Source: Candidatus Saccharibacteria bacterium UBA6039
GTDB lineage: Bacteria; Patescibacteriota; Saccharimonadia; Saccharimonadales; Saccharimonadaceae
Assembly (NCBI GenBank): GCA_002427805.1
Contig: DIZB01000021.1
Location: 5,725 to 53,340, forward strand
Direction of reading: 5' to 3'
DNA length: 47,616 nucleotides
Under the pieces are notes generated by a model. The model was not told the origin of the DNA, searched no databases, and worked only from the letters and a program-made list of their open reading frames with translations. This document shows positions 39,551 to 47,333 of this stretch, piece after piece. Position 1 is the stretch's first letter; every line of letters begins with the position of its first letter. The position numbers and the translations under genes are program-made.

Positions 39551-40654
39551 ATGGTACTATCAACTCGGTCCGCGCGAAAGCGCGTACTAGCTGGGGTGGT
39601 GGCTCTCGTCTTCGCGACGGGTGGCCTCGGCCTAGCAATGAGCGCGCCAGCGTTCGCAAACGACCCCGGAAACACCAACGACGTCACCTACTGGCAGGCT
39701 CAGTACCCCGGTACTGACTGCTTCAAGGACACAGGTGGTTCGATTGTCGGAAAGGACGTAGTCCTAACCGTCACGGACGCCGTCGTTCTCATCGTCAACG
39801 GTGGAAGCAATGACCAGGTGTACCCGAACCCTGTCGCAGGACAGACCGGGTACCATGCGCCGCTGAACAACGGGGGGCAGATCCCCGATGTGTCGCACTG
39901 GATTTACTGCTCGCCCGTGAAGACAGTACCACTAGTCGCATCCGCATCGACTCACGTTGATGGTGCAACATGCACTACCGGCGTGAAGGTCACGTGGGAC
40001 TCACTAGTCAACGCTGTCGGCTCACCGGCAGGCGGCGTCGTGGGGCCATTCACCGGCAACATCGTCGCAACCGCTATCAACGGTGCGAAGTTCGCTGCTG
40101 GTGATGGTGTATCAGCCGACGGCACAACGCTCACGATCCCGCTTGATCTCGTGGGTCCACGGCCCGACTGCACCACGCCCAAGGACGCAACCGCGTCTGA
40201 GCAAGCCGGTAGCGTCGCAACCTGCGACGGTCCCAGCACAGTGACGTTCAGCATTACGAACGCCACGTGGGGCGATGCCGTCAACACCAGCGGCAACAAC
40301 TGGACCCGGACGGCAACCGCCGACCAGGGCCATGAGTTCGCCGATGGAACTTCGACCGCGACCGTGTCCTACACGATCACGCCGAAGCTGGCAGCTGGAA
40401 GCGAAGCATGCACCCCGACCACGCCCACGCCGAGCGCAACACCGCCTTCGACTTCGGTCCCTGGCGGAGGAACTGACGGTGGAGACATCGCCAGCTCGGT
40501 CCACGCATCGGTTTCCACGGCCCCCAGCAACAACGGAGGCCTGAATGGCACTGCGCTGGCCATCTCGCTGATGGCAAGCCTGGCACTGTTCGGTGGAATC
40601 ATCGGTAGCCGTCGTGTCCTGAAGCTGCGTGCGCGCAGTGGATCGGCCAACTAA
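39551..40654 (+). CDS. Exported cell-surface protein with C-terminal anchor
   Basis: 367 residues. A classic signal peptide (RSARKRVLAG then hydrophobic core) ends at AFA, cleavage about residue 37. The body is Cys-poor, Thr/Val/Gly-rich beta, with six Cys in pairs. A Pro/Thr stalk (TPTTPTPSATPPSTSVPGG) follows, then a C-terminal hydrophobic helix (about 333-353) and a basic tail (RRVLKLRAR), the layout of sortase substrates. No LPxTG-like pentapeptide is seen; NNGGLNGTA stands at its place. The next gene, overlapping by 26 nt, is sortase-like. Codons are strongly G/C-ending. It could serve attachment to a host cell, which is speculation. Confidence 0.75.
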   Translation: MVLSTRSARKRVLAGVVALVFATGGLGLAMSAPAFANDPGNTNDVTYWQAQYPGTDCFKDTGGSIVGKDVVLTVTDAVVLIVNGGSNDQVYPNPVAGQTGYHAPLNNGGQIPDVSHWIYCSPVKTVPLVASASTHVDGATCTTGVKVTWDSLVNAVGSPAGGVVGPFTGNIVATAINGAKFAAGDGVSADGTTLTIPLDLVGPRPDCTTPKDATASEQAGSVATCDGPSTVTFSITNATWGDAVNTSGNNWTRTATADQGHEFADGTSTATVSYTITPKLAAGSEACTPTTPTPSATPPSTSVPGGGTDGGDIASSVHASVSTAPSNNGGLNGTALAISLMASLALFGGIIGSRRVLKLRARSGSAN

Positions 40655-41507
40655 GGTCGCAGCAGTAGCGGCGATATCGGTTGCGGTGCTTGTGTACGCC
40701 CTCATTACGGCGTTCCAAGCACCGCAGCCTGCCGCACAAACGGTTCGGGAGACGCCACACGCCGTGGCGTCTCCCGAACCAAGTGCAACCGCAACTGCGA
40801 TACCGACCCCAAAGGAAACGGTGCTCAAAACGGGAGCTCCGTCTCTACCCGTCAACCTGACGGTCATAGAGAACGGGGCAATCGTGAACAACCAAGTTGT
40901 CGGTGGACAGGTCATCATCAATGGTCCCGCTTACGGCTACACCGACCAGATGGTGGAAGCATCATCAGGAATCGTGGATACCCCAAATGGACCAAAGATG
41001 ATAGCGAAGCCAAAGGGCGAGGTCTTACCTCGCAACTTGGCAGCAATCGCCTGCTGGACTGGTGGTGGACTACCCGGGTCTAACCCGGACAATACGCCGC
41101 CTCGTCAGACACCAAGTGATCCGAAGCAACCGGTCGCACCGCGTTTTACCAGCTACTGCTACGGGCACAGCTGGATAAACGACGCAGTGTTCAATCTGCT
41201 GCGAACGCTCACACCTGGTACGAATGTCATCTTGCAGGTGACAACCGAAAACGGTTACATCTATGCCTATCAGCTGACTGACAGCTTCCATGTCCGCAAG
41301 GGACTACTAGGCAATGACCCTCGGGTCACAGATGATGTCGTTAACCGGATGGTGACAGTCAGTTGTTACCGGCCTGACGGATACCCGGCAGGAAACGCCA
41401 CTGTCGACAACATTGTTGGTATCTGGAAAATGACCACGGTCCTAGATCGTCCATGGTCAGCAAAGATAGGAGTGAAAATCCCGCATGGAGCTGCACACGT
41501 AGAGTAG
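40629..41507 (+). CDS. Sortase-like membrane protein
   Basis: 292 residues from the GTG at 40629 (GTG 40638 is possible). One N-terminal helix (about 10-30), a Pro/Thr linker and a C-terminal domain of sortase pattern. SYCYGHSWI carries His180, the strand pair PGTNVILQVTTENGYIYAYQL follows (split: GTNVILQVTTENGYIYAYQL), and MVTVSCYRP holds Cys246 where sortases have TLxTC. The Arg usually found 10-15 residues after the Cys is not evident: the matching stretch reads ATVDNIVGIW. Assignment as a transpeptidase is therefore likely but not certain. Its probable substrate is the surface protein it overlaps. Codons are G/C-ending as in that gene. Confidence 0.65.
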   Translation: MRAVDRPTKVAAVAAISVAVLVYALITAFQAPQPAAQTVRETPHAVASPEPSATATAIPTPKETVLKTGAPSLPVNLTVIENGAIVNNQVVGGQVIINGPAYGYTDQMVEASSGIVDTPNGPKMIAKPKGEVLPRNLAAIACWTGGGLPGSNPDNTPPRQTPSDPKQPVAPRFTSYCYGHSWINDAVFNLLRTLTPGTNVILQVTTENGYIYAYQLTDSFHVRKGLLGNDPRVTDDVVNRMVTVSCYRPDGYPAGNATVDNIVGIWKMTTVLDRPWSAKIGVKIPHGAAHVE

Positions 41508-41593
41508 ACAGTAATCCAACTGCCCGACTCGCGTGTGCCCCTCCGGCACACAATCTTGCTGAGATTTATCTCGCAAGTCCCGCTTTAATGCGG

Positions 41594-41625
41594 AAGAGCT
41601 CCCTTCGGGGAGCTTTTCGCTTTTC
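41594..41625 (+). terminator. Terminator after the sortase-like gene
   Basis: AGCTCCC (41597-41603), TTCG loop, GGGAGCT (41608-41614), then T-rich sequence. A weaker CCGC/GCGG hairpin lies just before. Confidence 0.75.
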
Positions 41626-41631
41626 AAGGAC

Positions 41632-42264
41632 TTAGTTATGAATGAGGGGACTGATCATCGGAGCTTTTTGCACAAAACTCTTTTTTTCAAGTATTTCAAC
41701 GATTGCTTTTGCTACTTCTTTACGGCCAACAACAAGCTTGGTAGGACCGTGCTCAGTCAATATATATGGCTTAGTCGCTATATTTTGCAGTTTGAGCACG
41801 CGCAGGATTGTGTAATCGAGATCTGATTCTTTAATAAGCTCCACGTGGCTCCTCCCGTCTGCAATTCGTGCTGGGTCAATCTTCTCAATAGCCCAGTTAG
41901 AGAAGCGGTCGACGAGTCCCATATTATCACCCTTAAAACGCACGCCCGTACCAGTCAGGCTCACAAAACGTTTGATACCAAGCTCCTCCATGACAGTAAT
42001 AATGAGATCCGTCGCATAGGTCTGTACGCCCGGAGGGGAATTCTTAACATGCCCGATAAGACTCACCACGGTGTCGCAACCACTAAGAAGCCGACGGACT
42101 TCTTTGATATGCGTTGCATCACAGTGAATAACTTCGAGGTGAGGGGAGTCAGTGAAAGGGTTAGTATTTCGAATACCAGCCCGAATCTCATGGCCTGCCG
42201 CAAGTGCTGCTTCAACAAAGGCAATACCCGAGCGACCAGCGGCTCCCAAGACTGCAATTTTCAT
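41632..42264 (-). CDS. NAD(P)-binding oxidoreductase, NmrA/atypical SDR type
   Basis: 210 residues. The Rossmann motif GAAGRSG opens the protein, followed by AGIRNT (cofactor loop), DATHIKEVRRLLSGCDTVVS and RFVSLTGTGV; RSHVELIKESDLDYTILR resembles the NAD(P)H-binding/NmrA group, some of which are sensors and not enzymes. The substrate is unknown. It shares the start/stop TAATG with the SDR gene upstream and is translated with it. Confidence 0.8.
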   Translation of the reverse strand: MKIAVLGAAGRSGIAFVEAALAAGHEIRAGIRNTNPFTDSPHLEVIHCDATHIKEVRRLLSGCDTVVSLIGHVKNSPPGVQTYATDLIITVMEELGIKRFVSLTGTGVRFKGDNMGLVDRFSNWAIEKIDPARIADGRSHVELIKESDLDYTILRVLKLQNIATKPYILTEHGPTKLVVGRKEVAKAIVEILEKKSFVQKAPMISPLIHN

Positions 42265-43070
42265 TATTTACTTCCCGCGAGTAGCGTTTCAGTATCATTC
42301 CAGATTCCCGATGCTTTCACGATACTACTTGCAAGCCTGTGTGGTGTACGAATTTTACGATTACTATAGTACGCACCTGGTCGCCAAATCTGCCGATTAC
42401 GAGCCAGCCAGACTATTGTATCTGCTCCTTGAGCTGGTGTTTTAATCAATTTTTTGAGCGATGTATTATAAAGCCACGAAAATGGGCCTTTAAGACTTTT
42501 TGCGAAACTAGTCGCAACAACACCGGGGTGGACCGAAACAGCCAAGACGCCTTTACTACCAAACCGACGTGAGATTTCTTTGGCATGAATAATATCAAGT
42601 AGTTTGACGTTGGCGTAGGCGATCCAGGGAATTCTCGCTGTCTGGATGTTGCCAACCATGATCCGAGCACTGTAATTCGCTGCACTAGCCGTATTAATCA
42701 CACCGCCTTTACTCGCGATTAGTCGGTCCATCAAAAGATTCGTGAGGAGAAATTGTGAGAGGTAATTGACTTGAAACGTTTGCTCAAAACCATCCCTTGT
42801 CTTCGTAATTGTCTTCATGATACCGCCTGCATTATTAATGAGGAGGTCAATCTTCGGAAGTGCCCTCAAAAGGTCTTTTGCAAGTTGACGGACACTGGAT
42901 AGATCGGTGTAATCCGCTCGGTAATATGCCACGCCAATTTCTTTTGCAACCCGGGCAGTTCGCTTTGAGCGCCCGACAATAATAACTTCGTTGTCTTTTG
43001 CAAGTTCTCTGGCCGCGGCTTCACCAATACCTGTACTTGCTCCAGTAATGATGATCGTCTGTTTACTCAT
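42264..43070 (-). CDS. Short-chain dehydrogenase/reductase
   Basis: 268 residues, classical SDR. TGASTGIG binds the cofactor, NNAG follows, the catalytic Ser is in NTASAANYS and the YxxxK pair is YANVK. VSVHPGVVATSF is the conserved PG motif. The GRSKR loop suggests NADP preference. The C-terminal part resembles the retinol dehydrogenase/WW-domain oxidoreductase-like group, but the substrate is unknown. The ATG at 43070 lies 6 nt after TATGAT (43077-43082, minus strand), so it is leaderless. It forms an operon with the NmrA-like gene. Confidence 0.87.
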   Translation of the reverse strand: MSKQTIIITGASTGIGEAAARELAKDNEVIIVGRSKRTARVAKEIGVAYYRADYTDLSSVRQLAKDLLRALPKIDLLINNAGGIMKTITKTRDGFEQTFQVNYLSQFLLTNLLMDRLIASKGGVINTASAANYSARIMVGNIQTARIPWIAYANVKLLDIIHAKEISRRFGSKGVLAVSVHPGVVATSFAKSLKGPFSWLYNTSLKKLIKTPAQGADTIVWLARNRQIWRPGAYYSNRKIRTPHRLASSIVKASGIWNDTETLLAGSK

Positions 43071-43181
43071 ATACTTATCATACCTCTTATATTCATATAC
43101 ACCACTTGCAGCTACTTAAAAAGTACGGTTCGTAAGAACTAGTACGTCCGTCGACACCGAAAGGTAGAAACGGAGGAGAGC

Positions 43182-43211
43182 TTGCCAGTTTATAGATACG
43201 TAGGATAGAAT
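43182..43211 (+). promoter_or_regulatory. purN promoter
   Basis: TTGCCA (43182-43187) and TAGAAT (43206-43211), spacer 18 bp; predicted leader about 20 nt with CGGAGGG before the ATG. Confidence 0.65.
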
Positions 43212-43237
43212 GACAGCATAAACCTACGGAGGGTTAC

Positions 43238-43921
43238 ATGAGCGAACGACCACGAATTGGAATTTTGGCATCGGGTAGTGGCACAACAGCAGAAGCATTT
43301 ATCCTCGGCACGCAAAATGGCACGGTCGATGCGGATGTGCGACTCGTTGTTACTAACAACTCAGATGCTGGTATTCTCGACAAAGTAGCGCGCTTCAATA
43401 AACTTGGTCTTGGCATTGATACCAAGGTGATTAACGGTACAACTCACCCGGGAGAAGCCGAACGTGGCACTCAAACACGTCAAGAATCGCTTGCGATATC
43501 GCAGGCGTTTACTGAGGCTGACATCACGTTGGTACTACTTTTGGGGTATATGAAAAAAGTAATCAATCCGCTATTACGTGATTTTCCGATTCTTAACACG
43601 CATCCAGGCCGTTTACCTGAAACTCGAGGATTATATGGCAACCAAGTACAAAAATTTGCGCTTTCCGAGGGGCACAGGTTCTCAGGTCAAACCCTGCACG
43701 CAGTAAAGGCAGAGTACGATACTGGTCCGACAATCGCAGAACACCTAGTGCCAATTATGCCTGATGACACAGCCGAAACATTATCCGCCGCTGTCCAAGC
43801 CGCTGAAAAAGCCAATATCGCGCGAGACGTGAATGCATTTATACGCGAAAGGGGGATTGAACTGAGCAGGACAAGCGTCGGCAAATCTTGGAGTGGTAGT
43901 GGCGACTGGGCTGGCAAATAA
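43238..43921 (+). CDS. purN: Phosphoribosylglycinamide formyltransferase-like protein
   Basis: 227 residues. The formyl-transferase fold opens ILASGSGTTAEAF (phosphate loop). The catalytic Asn and His are in ILNTHPGRLPE, and the catalytic Asp is in AEYDTGPTI. It diverges from E. coli PurN between the His and the Asp (RGLYGNQVQKFALSEGH), so it may be a paralogue with another formyl acceptor; purH next to it favours a purine role, transferring formyl to GAR. Codons look native, unlike purH. The ATG follows CGGAGGG. Confidence 0.8.
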   Translation: MSERPRIGILASGSGTTAEAFILGTQNGTVDADVRLVVTNNSDAGILDKVARFNKLGLGIDTKVINGTTHPGEAERGTQTRQESLAISQAFTEADITLVLLLGYMKKVINPLLRDFPILNTHPGRLPETRGLYGNQVQKFALSEGHRFSGQTLHAVKAEYDTGPTIAEHLVPIMPDDTAETLSAAVQAAEKANIARDVNAFIRERGIELSRTSVGKSWSGSGDWAGK

Positions 43922-44011
43922 GTCCTCCTTATGCTTGCCGATACCTCTTATTATTGAGAGAATAGTCTTTATCGGAAACCCTTCCGATTACAAGAAGTGG
44001 GAGTACCTTTC

Positions 44012-45598
44012 ATGACTAAAAACGCCTTATTGTCGGTACATAACAAAACTGGCATCGTGGAGTTCGCCGAGGCGCTCATCAATAACGGATGGACGCTCTA
44101 CTCATCGGGTGGTACTGCGTCGGCAATCGCCGCGGCACACCTACCCGTGACCGACGTCAAAGTCTTGACGGGATTTCCGGCAATTCTGGGACATCGCGTC
44201 GTCACCTTGCATCCCAAAGTGCACGGTGGCATTCTGGCACGAACAGACAATCCAGATGACCAGACAGATATGGCAGACTACGGCATCCAGCCGTTCAGTC
44301 TCGTCGTCGTCAACCTGTACCCGTTCGCGTCCGATCCGTCGGTCGACATGATCGACGTGGGAGGACCAACGATGGTGCGAGGAGCCGCCAAGAACCACGC
44401 TTATGTCGGAGTTGTCACCAACCCTGACCAGTACCAACTTGTCCTCGACGAGCTAGTAGCGACCGATGAACTGTCGAACGCCACCCGCGAGCGCCTCTCC
44501 ATTGAGGCCTTCGCTCACACCACCCGCTACGAGCTTGCAATCTCGGAGTGGAAGAGTGGCGGTCAGAACATCGGTTTCTTCGGCGAAAAGGTCGAAGATC
44601 TCAAGTACGGTGAAAACCCGTACATGACCCCGGCCGCGCTCTACGTAACTGAGGGCGACGATCCCCTGGCAATTCACAAGTTCCAACTGGTCGAAGGTGA
44701 TGCACGTAGTCTTGTCGGGCTCACCGATGTTGACCGCTTGCTTCAGATCGTCACGCACATCGCGGCTGGGTACGAACTCAACTTCGGTGAAGTGCCGCTC
44801 ATCGCCGTCGGTGTCAAACACGGTAACGCCTGTGGTGCGGCCGTCGGGAGCGATCCCGTCGACGTCATCAAGCGGATGATCGCCGGCGACAAGCGGGCAA
44901 TCTTCGGCGGGGTCATCATGACCAACTTCCCAATCACACGGGAAGTCGCCGAGGAGCTGAAGCGCATGGAGCAAGGTGATCCGCCACGCATGTTCGATGG
45001 CGTGTTCGCGCCTTCGTTCGACGCTGACGCACCAGAAGTGCTGAAGCGTCACCTAGGAAAGTGCCGCATGATGGCAAGCCCAGCTCTCGCTGAGCTCAAC
45101 ATCAACTCGCTCGACTCGGCACGCCGATTCAAGCAAGTGCGAGGCGGGTTCCTGCTACAGCCGAATTACACGTTCGTACTCGATATCCGGAAGTCTGTGA
45201 TCTACGGCGAAACGCCGAACGATTCACAGCTCGAGGATCTCGTGCTGGCGTGGGCAATCGGCTGCGCGAGCAACAGTAACACCATCACGCTCACGCGGGA
45301 CGGTCAGTTGCTGGGAAATGGCGTCGGCCAGCAAGACCGTGTCGGTGCTGCCGAGCTCGCTATCAAGCGAGCCACGGATGCGGGACACAGTCTGACAGGT
45401 TCGGTGGCTTGGAGCGACAGCTTCTTTCCAGCACCAGACGGTCTGCAGGTGCTGGCAAAAGCTGGCGTCACTGTCATTTTCGCCAGCAGCGGATCGAAGC
45501 AAGATGCGGTCGTCATCGCCGAGGCAGACGAATACCAAATCACATTGCTGACACAGCCCGACTCCGATGCTCGCGGCTTCTTCGGCCACGGCGTGTAG
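44012..45598 (+). CDS. purH: Bifunctional AICAR formyltransferase/IMP cyclohydrolase
   Basis: 528 residues, full length. It makes the last two steps to IMP. The N-terminal MGS-like IMP cyclohydrolase domain has ALLSVHNKTGIVEFA, SSGGTA, LTGFPAILGHRVVTLHPKVHGG (split: GHRVVTLHPKVHGG) and DVGGPTMVRGAAKN. The C-terminal AICARFT domain has LKYGENPYM, VKHGNACGAA (catalytic Lys/His), and SNSNTITL, GVGQQDRVGAAELA, SDSFFPAPDG. The ATG at 44012 follows GGGAG at 8 nt. Codons are strongly G/C-ending, in contrast to purN 90 nt upstream, which suggests acquisition or replacement from a higher-GC donor. Confidence 0.96.
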   Translation: MTKNALLSVHNKTGIVEFAEALINNGWTLYSSGGTASAIAAAHLPVTDVKVLTGFPAILGHRVVTLHPKVHGGILARTDNPDDQTDMADYGIQPFSLVVVNLYPFASDPSVDMIDVGGPTMVRGAAKNHAYVGVVTNPDQYQLVLDELVATDELSNATRERLSIEAFAHTTRYELAISEWKSGGQNIGFFGEKVEDLKYGENPYMTPAALYVTEGDDPLAIHKFQLVEGDARSLVGLTDVDRLLQIVTHIAAGYELNFGEVPLIAVGVKHGNACGAAVGSDPVDVIKRMIAGDKRAIFGGVIMTNFPITREVAEELKRMEQGDPPRMFDGVFAPSFDADAPEVLKRHLGKCRMMASPALAELNINSLDSARRFKQVRGGFLLQPNYTFVLDIRKSVIYGETPNDSQLEDLVLAWAIGCASNSNTITLTRDGQLLGNGVGQQDRVGAAELAIKRATDAGHSLTGSVAWSDSFFPAPDGLQVLAKAGVTVIFASSGSKQDAVVIAEADEYQITLLTQPDSDARGFFGHGV

Positions 45599-45635
45599 TC
45601 ATGAAGGTCCAGCCACCGCCCGACAAGGCGGTGTC

Positions 45636-45685
45636 GTCCTGAGAGGGCAAGTGAGCGCTGACGCGTTCCTTGCCCTCTCAGAGGA
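45636..45685 (+). terminator. Hairpin after purH
   Basis: GAGAGGGCAAG (45641-45651) and its exact complement (45669-45679) with a 17-nt loop; CCGCC/GGCGG forms a second small hairpin at 45615-45631. No T run follows, so it may protect the 3' end and not terminate. Confidence 0.55.
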
Positions 45686-45900
45686 CTTCAAAAATTATGA
45701 CTTTATTGTTTATGCTTGCGTAGACACTCGGTAACTTAGATAACTAAATCTGATTGATTGCAATCCGTTCTTTAACAGCGTTAGGCCAGACTATTCAGAA
45801 GGGCAGGTGCGGGTGCTGTACAAGCAGCAACAATTATTGTCCGTGATGGCCACAGCGCCATTGATAACCTTTTCTAATCGCAATTATGCCACACCACCCC
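45686..45900 (+). other. Intergenic stretch with a possible gene remnant
   Basis: No intact gene. A short open frame (45788-45876) reads AGAVQAATIIVRDGHSAIDN and has coding-like character but no start codon or ribosome-binding site; it may be debris of a lost gene. TATAAT for the next gene lies at 45910-45915. Confidence 0.3.
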
Positions 45901-45945
45901 TTATATTGCTATAATAAATGCATAAGCACTGTTAAAGGAGGACCT

Positions 45946-47301
45946 ATGACAAAACAGCAGCGGCTTATTCTTGTTATCGCAATCTTGGCGTCATTTGTGA
46001 CGTTTCTCGACGGTTCGGTTGTCGGTGTCGCGTTACCCTCAATTGGCAAGCAACTTGGTGGCGGCCTACTAACTCAGCAGTGGGTGAACGACGCCTACCT
46101 TATTACGCTCGGTACACTCATTCTTGCGGCAGGCTCACTATCCGATATTTTTGGCCGTAAGAAGATCCTTGTCGTTGGACTCTATGGATTTCTCGTGGCG
46201 TCAATTCTCTGCGCAATCTCGCCAACAAGTGAAATACTCATTTTTGCACGAGCTCTACAGGGAGTTGCGGGTGCACTTTTGGTACCAAGTTCACTTGCAC
46301 TCATCATTAGCCATTTTTCAGGCAAAGCACAGGCAAAAGCAATTGGCAGTTGGACAGCCTGGACTGGTATTGCATTTGTCGTAGGCCCACTCATTGGTGG
46401 CCTTATGGTTGATCTTGCATCGTGGCGCCTCGTATTCGCGATCAACATAATTCCCATTGCCGCTGCGCTTATTATGTTACGTCTGCTTCATATACCAACT
46501 GAAACAACAGATAGAAAACGTGTTGATGTGATCGGTATTATCCTTGGCGTCGTTGCGCTTGGTGGCATCGTCTACGCCTTAATTGAGCAAGGTCACTATG
46601 GCTGGCAGAACCCGCTCGTATATGGATCATTCCTGCTTGGTATTGTAGCGCTCCTTCGTTTTCTTGTTCACGAACACCAGACAGCCCAGCCCATGTTGCC
46701 ACTCGAACTTTTCCAAACTCGTAACTTTAGCGTCGGTAACCTTGCAACGTTCTTTATTTACGCCGCGCTGTCACTCCAGGGCTTTTTACTTGTTATCTTC
46801 CTTCAGCAAACTGCACATTATTCAGCAGTTGCAGCTGGCCTGACGATGATTCCAATTACCATTATTATGTTCTTATTATCGCCGCGCTTTGGGGCACTCG
46901 CTGGCGTATACGGACCACGCCTCTTCATGGGTATTGGGCCAATCGTTGCAGGCTGTGGAGCTCTCCTCATGCTACGCGTTGGGCTTCCTGCCCAGTATCT
47001 AACTGAGCTTCTTCCAGGTATTATTCTGTTCGGTCTTGGACTTTCTATGACAGTTGCACCACTGACATCTGCAATCCTTGGTTCCATTAAAAGCACGCAG
47101 GCAGGCATCGGGTCAGCCGTTAATAACGCAGTCTCGCGTATTGCCGGGCTTATCGCGGTCGCTGCCATCGGTATTTTTATTGGCACTAGCGTCTCGCTTG
47201 ATGGTTTCCATATTGGCATTGCCATCTGCGGGGGCCTTCTCATACTCGGAGGTGTTATATCTGCATTAGGAATCGTAAATCAGCCTAAGGGCAAGGTATA
47301 A
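45946..47301 (+). CDS. MFS drug-type exporter, DHA2 (14-TM) family
   Basis: 451 residues with about 14 hydrophobic helices. Family motifs: FLDGSVVGVALPSI (motif D1 region), GSLSDIFGRKKIL (motif A), RALQGVAGALLVPSSLAL (motif B) and GSWTAWTGIAFVVGPLIGG (motif C, antiporter). This is the EmrB/QacA type, which exports drugs or other amphiphiles against protons; natural substrates are unknown. The ATG at 45946 follows AAAGGAGG; the longer frame from 45886 includes the TATAAT (45910-45915) and is rejected. Confidence 0.92.
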   Translation: MTKQQRLILVIAILASFVTFLDGSVVGVALPSIGKQLGGGLLTQQWVNDAYLITLGTLILAAGSLSDIFGRKKILVVGLYGFLVASILCAISPTSEILIFARALQGVAGALLVPSSLALIISHFSGKAQAKAIGSWTAWTGIAFVVGPLIGGLMVDLASWRLVFAINIIPIAAALIMLRLLHIPTETTDRKRVDVIGIILGVVALGGIVYALIEQGHYGWQNPLVYGSFLLGIVALLRFLVHEHQTAQPMLPLELFQTRNFSVGNLATFFIYAALSLQGFLLVIFLQQTAHYSAVAAGLTMIPITIIMFLLSPRFGALAGVYGPRLFMGIGPIVAGCGALLMLRVGLPAQYLTELLPGIILFGLGLSMTVAPLTSAILGSIKSTQAGIGSAVNNAVSRIAGLIAVAAIGIFIGTSVSLDGFHIGIAICGGLLILGGVISALGIVNQPKGKV

Positions 47302-47302
47302 T
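47297..47302 (+). promoter_or_regulatory. -10 box before the last gene
   Basis: TATAAT overlaps the stop codon of the MFS gene; the predicted leader is about 25 nt and carries AAGGAGG. Confidence 0.5.
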
Positions 47303-47333
47303 AGATATATCAATACTGTCTAAGGAGGATCTT

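Noticed and set aside
40112..40921. 269-codon open frame on the minus strand
   Set aside because: It lies antisense to the surface-protein and sortase-like genes in a G/C-ending codon block, where long shadow frames are expected; no ribosome-binding site, and an Arg/Ala/Thr low-complexity product.
44453..45052. 199-codon minus-strand frame and others inside purH
   Set aside because: Shadow frames of a high-GC3 gene; PurH itself is unmistakable on the plus strand.
43922..45598. purH as contaminating or chimeric sequence
   Set aside because: It sits in a sensible place after purN, and similar codon style occurs at three other loci; a chimera cannot be excluded without reads but is not the best reading.
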